Below, piece by piece: positions 23,428-31,260 of a stretch of 64,000 nt of DNA. Position numbers and translations under genes: made by a program. Position 1 is the stretch's first letter, and each line of letters begins with the position of its first letter. Under the pieces are notes generated by a model. The model worked only from the letters and a program-made list of their open reading frames with translations, was not told the DNA's origin and made no database searches. This stretch comes from Nonomuraea purpurea (GTDB lineage Bacteria; Actinomycetota; Actinomycetes; Streptosporangiales; Streptosporangiaceae): positions 124,001-188,000 of the forward strand of contig NZ_JBHSBI010000015.1 of NCBI RefSeq assembly GCF_042650645.1. Reading direction: 5' to 3'.

Positions 23428-24006
23428 TCACTTGGCGGCCGGGCGGGCGCGGATGTGCATGCGTTCGCCCTGGGGGCCGAACAGGGCCAGGACCTCGGTC
23501 GGTTCCGGGTCCGGGTTGATGAAGGCGTGCGGCGTCCTGGTGTCGAACTCCGCCACCTCCCCCGGCCTGAGGATCACGTCGTGCTTGCCGAGCAGCAGCC
23601 GCAATCGCCCCGCCAGCACGTACAGCCACTCATACCCCTCGTGGACCTGCTGCTCCGGCTCGTAGCCCGGCCAGTGCGGCGGGTAGATCTGCTTGAACGC
23701 CTGCACCCCGCCCGGCCGGCGGCTCAGCGGGATGAACGTCTGGCCGTTGCGCTTGATCGGGCGCAGGTGCACGCGCGGATCGCCCGTCGTGGGCACGTCG
23801 ATGAGCTCGTCGAGCTGCACCTGATGGGCCCTGGCCAACAGCAGCAGCAGCTCCAGCGTCGGCTTGCGCTGACCGGACTCCAGGCGTGACAGGGTGCTGA
23901 CCGAGATGCCGGTGCTCTTCGAGAGCTGCGCCAGCGTCGCGCCCCGCTCCACGCGCAGCGATCGCAGGTGCGGGCCCACGGACTGGAGTACGTCGTCGAG
24001 GTCCAT
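23428..24006 (-). CDS. XRE-family regulator with C-terminal cupin domain
   Basis: 192 residues from ATG 24004-24006. The XRE HTH is at about residues 10-65 (GATLAQLSKSTGISVSTLSR, then LESGQRKPTLELL) and the cupin at about 110-190 (HEGYEWLYVLAGRLRLLLGK, then RPGEVAEFDTRTPHAFIN). An upstream in-frame ATG at 24036 is less likely because the operator ATTGCC-N5-GGCAAT would then be coding. It is divergent from the flavoprotein-methyltransferase fusion and probably represses it and itself. Confidence 0.88.
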   Translation of the reverse strand: MDLDDVLQSVGPHLRSLRVERGATLAQLSKSTGISVSTLSRLESGQRKPTLELLLLLARAHQVQLDELIDVPTTGDPRVHLRPIKRNGQTFIPLSRRPGGVQAFKQIYPPHWPGYEPEQQVHEGYEWLYVLAGRLRLLLGKHDVILRPGEVAEFDTRTPHAFINPDPEPTEVLALFGPQGERMHIRARPAAK

Positions 24007-24013
24007 GGCTCCA

Positions 24014-24042
24014 CATTGCCATTTCGGCAATGACATTTGTCA
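24014..24042. promoter_or_regulatory. paired operators between XRE-cupin and flavoprotein fusion genes
   Basis: CATTGCC-ATTTC-GGCAATG (24014-24032) is a perfect inverted repeat, and TGACA-TT-TGTCA (24031-24042) is a second perfect one overlapping its edge. Both lie in the divergent promoter region of the two genes. Confidence 0.7.
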
Positions 24043-24100
24043 AATCGCCGGCGTTCGGCGGACAGTGGCGCGCATCGGATCGACGAAAGGGACGTTCACG

Positions 24101-25672
24101 ATGGACGCGACATACGACGTGGTGGTTGTCGGCGGCGGGGTGGCCGGGCTGAGCGGGGCGCTCACGCTGGGGCGGGCCCGCCGCAAGGTGCTGGTGATCG
24201 ACGCGGGGCAGCCGCGGAACGCGCCCGCGCAGGGGGTGCACATGTTCCTGTCGCGTGACGGCATGCCGCCCCTGGAACTGCTGGCCGCAGGGCGCAAGGA
24301 GGTGGAGGGGTACGGCGGCGAGATCGTGACGGGCACGGTCGCGGCGGCCGAGCGGCTCGGCGACGGCGGGTTCAGGATCGTGCTCGACGACGGCTCCTCG
24401 GTCGTGGCGGGCCGCCTGCTGGTGGCCACCGGCGGGGTGGACGAGCTGCCGCAGGTGCCAGGGCTGGCCGAGCGGTGGGGCAGGGACGTGCTGCACTGCC
24501 CGTACTGCCACGGCTGGGAGGCGCGCGACCAGGCGATCGGCGTCCTCGGCACGGGGCCGCTCGCCGTTCACCAGGCGCTGCTGTGGCGGCAGTGGAGCGC
24601 GGAGGTGACCCTCTTCCTGCACACCGCGCCGCCGCTCACCGACGAAGAACGCGAGCAACTCGCCGCCCGCGGCGTCACCGTCGTGACCGGCGAGGTGACC
24701 GGACTGCAGGTGAGCGGCGACCGGCTCGGCGGCGTGAAGGTGGGAGAGCGGGTGATCCCCTGCCAGGCCCTCGCCGTCGCCACCCGGCTGAACGCCCGTG
24801 CCGGCTTCCTGGCCGGGCTCGGCCTGGAGACGGTCGAGGACGAGAGGGGCGGGCACGTGATCGGCACCCGCATCCCGGCCGACCCCTCCGGGGCGACGGA
24901 GGTTCCCGGCGTGTGGGTGGCGGGCAACCTCGCCGATCCGATCGAGAAGGTCGTCGGCGCGGCGGCGGCCGGCGTGCAGGCCGGGGCGGCCATCAACGCC
25001 GACCTCATAGCCGAGGAGACCCGCGCGGCCGTCGCCGCCCGCCGCGCCGGGGGCGTCTCATGGCAGGAGTACTGGGACGGGCGCTACTCCGAGAACACGC
25101 GCATGTGGAGCGGGAACGCCAACGCCAGGCTCGTCCGCGACGCCACGGATCTCGCCCCGGGCCGGGCGCTGGACCTGGGGTGCGGCGAGGGAGGCGACGC
25201 CGTGTGGCTGGCCCGCCAGGGGTGGCGGGTGACCGCCGTCGACGTCTCGGGCGTGGCGCTCGGCCGGGCCGCCGAGCACGCGCAGGAGGCGGGCGTCGCC
25301 GACCGGATCGTGTTCGAACGGCACGACCTGGGGGAGTCCTTCCCCGAGGGCGGCTTCGACCTGGTCTCGGCCTGCTATCTGCACGCGCCGATGGAGATGC
25401 CGCGCGAGAAGATCCTGCGCGCCGCGGCGGCGGCCGTCGTGCCCGGCGGGGTGCTGCTCGTCGTCGGGCACGGCGGCTGGCCGTCGTTCCAGCACGATCA
25501 CCCCGAGGGGGTGCACTTCCCCACGCCGCAGGAGGTCTTCGAGTCGCTGGAGCCGGGGGAGGAGGAGTGGGAGGTGCTGGCGTGCGAGGAGTTCGAACGC
25601 ACCCAGAACGACCCGGAGGGACGTCCGACCTTGCGCATGGACAACGTGCTGAAACTCCGCCGCCTCCGCTGA
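24101..25672 (+). CDS. thioredoxin-reductase-like flavoprotein fused to class I SAM methyltransferase
   Basis: 523 residues from ATG 24101 (GAAAGGGA upstream). Residues 1-310 are a low-molecular-weight thioredoxin-reductase-like flavoprotein: FAD motif VVVVGGGVAGLSGALTLG, redox pair Cys133-Pro-Tyr-Cys136 in HCPYCHGWE and NADPH motif VLGTGPLAV. Residues about 320-523 are a methyltransferase with motif I ALDLGCGEGGDAVWLA and post-I acidic Asp in VTAVDVSG. The fusion suggests that a thiol or selenol/tellurol product of the reductase half is methylated in cis. The neighbour XRE-cupin gene is the likely regulator. The architecture is known in actinomycetes but its substrate is not. Confidence 0.88.
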   Translation: MDATYDVVVVGGGVAGLSGALTLGRARRKVLVIDAGQPRNAPAQGVHMFLSRDGMPPLELLAAGRKEVEGYGGEIVTGTVAAAERLGDGGFRIVLDDGSSVVAGRLLVATGGVDELPQVPGLAERWGRDVLHCPYCHGWEARDQAIGVLGTGPLAVHQALLWRQWSAEVTLFLHTAPPLTDEEREQLAARGVTVVTGEVTGLQVSGDRLGGVKVGERVIPCQALAVATRLNARAGFLAGLGLETVEDERGGHVIGTRIPADPSGATEVPGVWVAGNLADPIEKVVGAAAAGVQAGAAINADLIAEETRAAVAARRAGGVSWQEYWDGRYSENTRMWSGNANARLVRDATDLAPGRALDLGCGEGGDAVWLARQGWRVTAVDVSGVALGRAAEHAQEAGVADRIVFERHDLGESFPEGGFDLVSACYLHAPMEMPREKILRAAAAAVVPGGVLLVVGHGGWPSFQHDHPEGVHFPTPQEVFESLEPGEEEWEVLACEEFERTQNDPEGRPTLRMDNVLKLRRLR

Positions 25673-25803
25673 CCGTTTGAGGCCGGTGGGCCGCCCCATG
25701 CCCGCCACCTCCGACTGCTCCGGAGGGAAGCGGCTGTGGCCGCCGTGCGTGGGCACCCGGTCCAGCCGCTCGTCGCGGGTGTGGGAGCGCTTGCAGGGCG
25801 GTG

Positions 25804-26631
25804 TCAGGCGACAACGGCGAGCAGTGAGGTCACCGCGTCGGCCAGGGCCGGGTCGCCCTGCGTGGTCGCCCGCGCGCGGGCCTCGGCCACCGTGATCCCC
25901 CGGGAGGCGAGCCGCCAGAGGTCGCCGGCCCGCATGGTGATGGTGGCGGCGGCGGGGGAGTTCGCGTCGTCGGTCATGCGCCACCCGCCGTCGGTCCTGG
26001 CCTGCCAGGTGCCGCCGCACGGGCCGGGGACGACGACGCGCACGATGGCGCCGTCCGGGCGGGACAGCTCGCGCAGGGTGTGGGGCAGCGCGCGCAGGAA
26101 GGTGTCGAGCACGGGACGCATGAGCTCCGGCCGGTCGGCCCCCGGCCGCCCGACCGCGTCCCTGATCTGCTGCTGGTGCACCCAGAACTCGGTGTAGTCG
26201 CGGGCGATGTCCAGCCAGGCGGGGCTGGGCCCCGGTCCCGCCCAGGACACCTCCAGGTGCGCGGGGGCGGTCAGGTCGAACGCGGCCCACAGCCGGTCCA
26301 GTTCGGGGCCGAGGTGGGCGAGCAGTTCGATCATCAGCTGGGGGCTGCACTGCCGGGTGGCCCGGACGAACTCGTCGTTGGTGCGGGCCAGGTAGCCCGG
26401 CAGTGTCTCGTCATCGGCGAAGCGGGCGCCGGCGAAGCCGTCGCGCCCGCCCGACAGCCGCCGCATGTAGTCGTTGAGGACGTGTCCGACCACGTCGTGC
26501 ACGTCCCAGCCGGGGCACACGGTGGCTTTCGACCAGGCGCCGGCGTCGAGTGAGCCGAGGAGCAGGAGCAGTTCCCGCCGCTCCTGGGCGAACAGGGGGC
26601 GGACATCAGAAACCGGGCCGAAGATCGTCAT
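25804..26631 (-). CDS. maleylpyruvate isomerase family mycothiol-dependent enzyme
   Basis: 275 residues. The MDMPI N-terminal DinB-like helical bundle carries metal-binding His residues in WDVHDVVGHVLNDY (about residue 45) and EFWVHQQQIRDAVG (about residue 153). The C-terminal domain (MTDDANSPAAATITMRAGDL) matches the mycothiol-enzyme partner domain. Mycothiol use implies an actinomycete host. It begins 10 bp after the manA stop and is likely co-transcribed. The reaction is probably an isomerisation or S-transfer detoxification; the substrate is unknown. Confidence 0.85.
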   Translation of the reverse strand: MTIFGPVSDVRPLFAQERRELLLLLGSLDAGAWSKATVCPGWDVHDVVGHVLNDYMRRLSGGRDGFAGARFADDETLPGYLARTNDEFVRATRQCSPQLMIELLAHLGPELDRLWAAFDLTAPAHLEVSWAGPGPSPAWLDIARDYTEFWVHQQQIRDAVGRPGADRPELMRPVLDTFLRALPHTLRELSRPDGAIVRVVVPGPCGGTWQARTDGGWRMTDDANSPAAATITMRAGDLWRLASRGITVAEARARATTQGDPALADAVTSLLAVVA

Positions 26632-26641
26632 AGGTAGTAAT

Positions 26642-27826
26642 CTACTTTGTAAAGGCGCCGGGCTGGGCGCGGTACGCCGTCCCCTTGCCCGACAACCGCA
26701 CCGGCCCCGCGGAGGCCGGGACGAAGGCCGACTGCCCTGGGCGCAGGAACAGGTTGTCGCCGACGCGGAGTTCGCCGTCGAGGCAGAGCACGATCTGGGG
26801 GAGCCCGCCGGGAAGGGCCTGCGGGGTCTCGCCGGTCAGCTCGTGGCGGGTGAGGGCGAACTCCGGGGCGGGCGGCCGGTAGTCGTACACGCCGGGTGTG
26901 TCCTGCGTGGGTTCGACGAGGAACGGCTCCCCCGGGGTGAAGTCGACGACCCGCATGAGCTCGGGCACGTCCACGTGCTTGGTGGTCAGGCCGCAGCGCA
27001 GGACGTTGTCGGAGTTGGCCATGATCTCCACGCCGATGCCGCCGAGGTAGGCGTGCGGGACGCCGGCGCCGAGGTAGAGGGCCTGGCCGGGTTGGATGGT
27101 GACGTGGTTGAGCAGGAGGGCGGCCACGATGCCGGGGTCTCCGGGATAGGCGCGGGCGATGTCGGCGTAGGGGGCGAGCACGTCGTCGTCGCGGGTGAGC
27201 AGAGCCTGTTCGGCCTGGGCGCGCAGGGGCGCGTTCGCGTCGTCGAGTATTTCGGCGAAGACGGCGCGGACGGCGTCGTCCTCGGTCCTGAGGGTCTGGA
27301 TCCAGGGTTCGAGGTCGGTGAGGGCGAGGTGGTCGAGGAGGTTGGCGGCGTCGTCGGGGTCGCGGAATCCGCACAGGCCGTGGAAGGGGGTGACCGCGCA
27401 GACCATCTCGGGTTTGTGCGAGGCGTCCTTGTAGGTGCGGGTGAAGGCGTCGAGGGGGATGCCGCGGGCGTTCTCGTCGGCGAAGCCGGCCTCGGCCTGT
27501 GCGGTGGTGGGGTGGACCTGGAGGGAGATCGGGCGGCCGATGGCCAGGACCTTGAGGAGGTAGGGCAGGACGGGGCCGAAGCGGGTGGCCGTCTGCTCGC
27601 CGAGGGTGGCGGCAGGATCGTGGGTGATGAGGTCGTTCAGCGGGGTGCCTTCGACGGTGGAGGGGTCGCCGGGGTGGGCGCCCATCCAGAGTTCGGCCTG
27701 CGGCCGGCCGGTGGGCTCTGTGCCGAACAGTTCCGGCAGCGCGGTGACCGAGCCCCAGTCGTAGGGGCGGATGGTGGTGGCCAGGCGCATGGGCGCGGTG
27801 GTCGGTGGCAGGTCGGGGTGTGGCAC
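26642..27826 (-). CDS. manA: mannose-6-phosphate isomerase, class I
   Basis: 394 residues from GTG 27824-27826, preceded by GGAG at good spacing; ATG 27788-27790 is an alternative. The class I phosphomannose isomerase signatures are present: LQVHPTTAQAEAGF with zinc ligands Gln and His, HKPEMVCAV with ligand Glu, and GAGVPHAYLGG with ligand His. It interconverts fructose-6-phosphate and mannose-6-phosphate in the cytoplasm to feed GDP-mannose and mannosylated cell-wall lipids. It lies between the P450 unit and the mycothiol enzyme; a link to either is unproven. Confidence 0.93.
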   Translation of the reverse strand: MPHPDLPPTTAPMRLATTIRPYDWGSVTALPELFGTEPTGRPQAELWMGAHPGDPSTVEGTPLNDLITHDPAATLGEQTATRFGPVLPYLLKVLAIGRPISLQVHPTTAQAEAGFADENARGIPLDAFTRTYKDASHKPEMVCAVTPFHGLCGFRDPDDAANLLDHLALTDLEPWIQTLRTEDDAVRAVFAEILDDANAPLRAQAEQALLTRDDDVLAPYADIARAYPGDPGIVAALLLNHVTIQPGQALYLGAGVPHAYLGGIGVEIMANSDNVLRCGLTTKHVDVPELMRVVDFTPGEPFLVEPTQDTPGVYDYRPPAPEFALTRHELTGETPQALPGGLPQIVLCLDGELRVGDNLFLRPGQSAFVPASAGPVRLSGKGTAYRAQPGAFTK

Positions 27827-27951
27827 GGCGTTGGCTCCAATCGTGGTCGGAACGGAGCGTAGCCGGGTTGGGGGTGAGGGCGTAGCCCGGGGGGTGCCGT
27901 GGCCGGGCCCGGAGCCGGGTCGCGCTGGGCGACGGCTCCGGGCCGGTGGTG

Positions 27952-29169
27952 TCAGCGGGCCCTGGGGCCGAGCAGGACGGGCATGGTGCGGGTGCTGTTG
28001 CCGAGCAGGGTGTCCAGTGGCGGCAGTTCCTCCAGCGGCGCGGCCGACGTCATGTCGGGGAATGCCGTGAACAGCGCCTTGAGCGCGATTTCGCCCTCCA
28101 TCCTGGCCAGCGGCGCGCCGAGGCAGAAGTGCGGCCCGTGGCCGAAGGCCAGGTGGTGGGCCGGGGCGTTGGTCAGGTCGAAGCGGTCGGCGTTCTCGCC
28201 GTACTGGTCGGGGTCGCGTCCGGCGGAGGCGAAGCAGGCCAGTACGGGTTCGCCGGTTCGCAGGGTGATGCCGTCGATCTCGACGTCGTTGACGGCGTAG
28301 CGCATCGGGAAGTAGGCGATCGGCGAGTCCCAGCGCAGTGTCTCCTCCACGGCGGTGCTGTAGGGGCATGTGCCCGAGCGCAGCAGGTCGAGCTGGCCGG
28401 GCGCCTGGAGCAGGGCGCGGATGCCGTTGGTGATGAGGTTGACGGTGGTGACGTGTCCGGCGATGAACAGCAGTTCGATGGTGGCGAACAGTTCGTCTTC
28501 CGACAGCCGTCCGCCGTCTTTTTCGTGCAGCTTGAACAGGTCGCTGATCAGGTCTTCGCCGGGTGTGGACCGGCGTTCCTCGATGACCTGGTCGAGGAGT
28601 TCGCGCAGTTGTTTGCGTAGCTCGGGTGAGTCTTCGAGGCCGCCGACCTGGGCGACGGCGTCGGTGAGGCGGTGTAGTTCGTCCTGGTGGGCGGCCGGGA
28701 TGCCGATGAGTTCTGAGATGACCTCGCGCGGCAGCGGGTAGGCGAACTCCAGTCGCAGGTCCACCGGTTGGCCGGGTGGCAGTTCCGCGAGGTGGTCGAT
28801 GAGCCGGTCGGTGAGCGTCTCGATCCTGGGGCGCAGCCGTTCGAGGCGCCGGGGTGAGAAGGCGGCGCTGAGCGGCATGCGCAGGCGGCGATGGGTTTCG
28901 CCTTCCGCGTTGAGCATGGAGGTGTCGGTGACGATGCGGTCGATGGCCGTGCCCGGTGGCATGGTGTGCCGGTCGGGCCAGTGGCGTAGTTCCCTGGACA
29001 GTTCCGGGTGGGTGAGCACGGTCAGCAGTGTGGCGTAGCGGGTGGCGGCCCAGGCGGTCACGCCTTCTGCGGTGACGGGCACGAGTGGGCCGGCCGCGCG
29101 CAGTTTGTCGTTGTCGGTGTGCAGGTCACGGGTGGCGGGATCGAGGATGAAGCGGCTGTCGTCGGTCAT
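27952..29169 (-). CDS. cytochrome P450 (last gene of the candidate biosynthetic unit)
   Basis: 405 residues, a typical soluble bacterial P450. The oxygen-binding I-helix motif is LFIAGHVTTVNL, the ExxR motif is EETLRW and the haem Cys loop is FGHGPHFCLGAPLAR. It follows the DAO-type oxidase by 3 bp and the cucumopine-synthase-like gene before that, so it is the third gene of a tight operon. Ferredoxin and reductase partners are not adjacent. In such a unit it could hydroxylate, decarboxylate or aromatise a heterocycle made by its neighbours; this is inference. Confidence 0.93.
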   Translation of the reverse strand: MTDDSRFILDPATRDLHTDNDKLRAAGPLVPVTAEGVTAWAATRYATLLTVLTHPELSRELRHWPDRHTMPPGTAIDRIVTDTSMLNAEGETHRRLRMPLSAAFSPRRLERLRPRIETLTDRLIDHLAELPPGQPVDLRLEFAYPLPREVISELIGIPAAHQDELHRLTDAVAQVGGLEDSPELRKQLRELLDQVIEERRSTPGEDLISDLFKLHEKDGGRLSEDELFATIELLFIAGHVTTVNLITNGIRALLQAPGQLDLLRSGTCPYSTAVEETLRWDSPIAYFPMRYAVNDVEIDGITLRTGEPVLACFASAGRDPDQYGENADRFDLTNAPAHHLAFGHGPHFCLGAPLARMEGEIALKALFTAFPDMTSAAPLEELPPLDTLLGNSTRTMPVLLGPRAR

Positions 29170-29172
29170 GGG

Positions 29173-30261
29173 TCATCCCGTTCGTCGTGGGCTGACCGCC
29201 AGTGCGGTCACGTCGATGCCGGGGTCCTGGTCGAGGAAGAGGTCGCGGACGAGTTCGCCGGCGGCTGGGGCGTTGCACAGGCCGTGGCCGGAGAAGCCGG
29301 TGGCGTACAGGAAGGCCGGTGGTCCCGGCTGGTGGCCGATGAAGGCGGTGCGGTCGGGGCTGGCGTCGCGCAGGCCGGTGACGGCCGTGTGCAGGGCGAG
29401 CCCGGTCAGGCTCGGGTAGGTGGCCGCGAGTTGCGTGGCCACGCCTTGCCGCCAGGCTTGCCTGTCGGGTCCCGGGTAGCCCATGCCGATCAGCAGCCGG
29501 TTGCCGCGTATGCGGACGAGCAGGCCGCTGGCGGCGTGCAGGGTGACCGGGATGTCGGGTGTGCCGGGCGGTAGCGGGTCGGTGAGGAGGAGTTCCTGTT
29601 CGATCGGTTCGGTGAGTGGCAGGTCCACGCCCGCGCAGCGGACGAGCGAGGTGGACCAGGCGCCGGCGGCGCACACGATCGCGTCGGCGGTGATGTCGCC
29701 GTTGGCGGTTTGGACGCGGCCTGCGTGGATGTCGATGGAGGTGACCGGGCAGCCGGTGCGCAGGGTGGCGCCGGCCTGTTGGGCCGCCTCGGCGTAGGCG
29801 GTGACGATGGCGGTGGTGTCGGAGATGTAGGCCTGTGGCGAGTAGGCGGCGGCCAGCAGCGGCAGGTCGCCGATGAGCGGGTTGAGTTTCCTTGCCTCTT
29901 CCGCGCTGATGAGGTCGACGTCGACGCCGGCGGCGTGCTGGTCGGGCAGGTCGGCCTGGAAGGCGGTGACCTGGTCGGGCTCGCTGAACAGGACCAGGTA
30001 GCCGACCTGCCGCATGGGCAGGTCGGTGCCTGGTCTGGTGGGGAAGGCGTGGTAGGCGTCGAGGCTGCGGACGGCCAGTGCCGAGCTGATCGGGTTGCCT
30101 GCGAAGTAGGAGCGGACGACGTCGGCGGTGGCGCGTGAGGCGCCGGAGCCGAGGGTGCCGCGTTCCAGCAGGGTGGTGTCGACGCCGGCCTCGGCCAGGT
30201 GGTAGGCGATGGACAGCCCGATGACGCCGCCGCCGATCACTACCACACGTGGCCCCATCAT
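29173..30261 (-). CDS. DAO-family FAD-dependent amine oxidase/dehydrogenase
   Basis: 362 residues. The FAD-binding motif VVVIGGGVIGLSIAYHLAEA is at the N-terminus, followed by ERGTLGSGAS, as in sarcosine and glycine oxidases. The C-terminal part, with FLYATGFSGHGLCNAPAAGE, completes the DAO fold. The ATG at 30259-30261 overlaps the stop of the cucumopine-synthase-like gene (ATGA), with TGGAG as ribosome site. A role oxidising a cyclic secondary amine from the upstream enzyme is plausible because sarcosine-oxidase-like enzymes act on secondary amines. The actual substrate is unknown. Confidence 0.87.
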   Translation of the reverse strand: MMGPRVVVIGGGVIGLSIAYHLAEAGVDTTLLERGTLGSGASRATADVVRSYFAGNPISSALAVRSLDAYHAFPTRPGTDLPMRQVGYLVLFSEPDQVTAFQADLPDQHAAGVDVDLISAEEARKLNPLIGDLPLLAAAYSPQAYISDTTAIVTAYAEAAQQAGATLRTGCPVTSIDIHAGRVQTANGDITADAIVCAAGAWSTSLVRCAGVDLPLTEPIEQELLLTDPLPPGTPDIPVTLHAASGLLVRIRGNRLLIGMGYPGPDRQAWRQGVATQLAATYPSLTGLALHTAVTGLRDASPDRTAFIGHQPGPPAFLYATGFSGHGLCNAPAAGELVRDLFLDQDPGIDVTALAVSPRRTG

Positions 30262-31202
30262 GCCGGCTCCAGGACGCGGCGCATGGTGTCGCCGCTCTCC
30301 CAGGGGAACATGTGCAGGTTCCAGCTTCCCAGGCAGTTGCAGTAGAGGGCCATGTGGGCCATGGCCGCGACGAAGTCCTCGTGGCTGTCGACCCGCTCCA
30401 GGCTGGCCAGCAGGCGCTGGGTGAAGTTCCACAGGGTGTCCAGGCCGCAGTAGCCGAGGAATTCGGCCGGGGTGTGGGCGAGCTGGCGGGTCATCTGGCG
30501 CAGCCATGGCATCGGCATGCCGTCGAGGGCGGCGCGGACGAGGCCGCCGTAGCAGCTGTAGCCGAGTGGGCGGGTCTCGCCGTTGACGAACAGCAGTGTG
30601 GTCAGGACCGTCTCGTAGCTGCCTGCCTTGGATGGGATGCGTCCGGCGTGCAGGTCGACGAGTTCGCGGGGTGGTTTGGTCCAGATGCGTTCGGTTTCTG
30701 CGTGGACTTCGGTGATGAGCTGGTTGAGCTGGGGGTCGCCGATGGGCAGGCGGGGCAGGACGTGGCCGCCGGGGCCTCCGGCGCGGCGTACCTCGGCGAT
30801 GATGGGTTCTTTGGTGGTGTAGACGGAGTTCCATACCTCGCGGCCGGCCTGGACGAGGGCGTCGAGGTCCTCTTCGGCGACCTGGCCGACGGGGGTGGCG
30901 GTCATGGGTTCGGTCAGTTCGCCGTATTTGATGCCGAGGTGCTGCAGTCGTGAGCAGAACAGGGTGCCGTCGGGGACGGTGCGCCGGTCGACGCGGTACT
31001 CCACGGGCGCGTGCAGCAGTGTGTGGACCGGGGCGAGGTGGTAGAGGTGGTACCCGGCGACCAGGGCGTGTCCTTGGAGGCTGCGGTAGGGCAGTGCGTC
31101 CCACAGGCATTGGGCCAGGGAGCGGTTGCGTTCGTCGAGTTCTGCCCGCACGGTGATGCCGAGTTCGGGCCAGGCGATTTCCACACGCTTCGATTCGTTC
31201 AC
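30258..31202 (-). CDS. cucumopine-synthase-like protein (cyclophilin-like plus helical bundle)
   Basis: 314 residues from GTG 31200-31202. The N-terminal about 120 residues (VEIAWPELGITVRAELDERN, then LWDALPYRSLQGHALVAG) resemble the cyclophilin-like domain of cucumopine synthases and DUF3830 proteins. The C-terminal about 190 residues form a helical bundle with conserved GYCGLDTLWNFTQRLL and NCLGSWNLHMFPWE. Cucumopine synthases condense histidine with 2-oxoglutarate by a Pictet-Spengler-type ring closure. As I recall, actinomycete enzymes such as StnK2 and KslB that make tetrahydro-beta-carbolines belong to a related group. The amino-acid partner here is unknown. It is the first gene of a unit with an FAD oxidase and a P450. 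Confidence 0.7.
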   Translation of the reverse strand: MNESKRVEIAWPELGITVRAELDERNRSLAQCLWDALPYRSLQGHALVAGYHLYHLAPVHTLLHAPVEYRVDRRTVPDGTLFCSRLQHLGIKYGELTEPMTATPVGQVAEEDLDALVQAGREVWNSVYTTKEPIIAEVRRAGGPGGHVLPRLPIGDPQLNQLITEVHAETERIWTKPPRELVDLHAGRIPSKAGSYETVLTTLLFVNGETRPLGYSCYGGLVRAALDGMPMPWLRQMTRQLAHTPAEFLGYCGLDTLWNFTQRLLASLERVDSHEDFVAAMAHMALYCNCLGSWNLHMFPWESGDTMRRVLEPA

Positions 31203-31230
31203 AATACGTCACTCTATAGTTACGTTTTGT

Positions 31231-31260
31231 GGTAAATTCTGCGGGGGTGCGGTATTTACC
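31231..31260. promoter_or_regulatory. inverted repeat upstream of the three-gene unit
   Basis: GGTAAAT (31231-31237) and ATTTACC (31254-31260) are perfect inverted arms around a 16-base GC-rich loop. It lies between the end of the DUF3800 gene and the start of the cucumopine-synthase-like gene, with AT-rich sequence and a TATAGA -10-like box next to it on the minus strand. It could be a terminator of the former or an operator of the latter. Confidence 0.5.
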
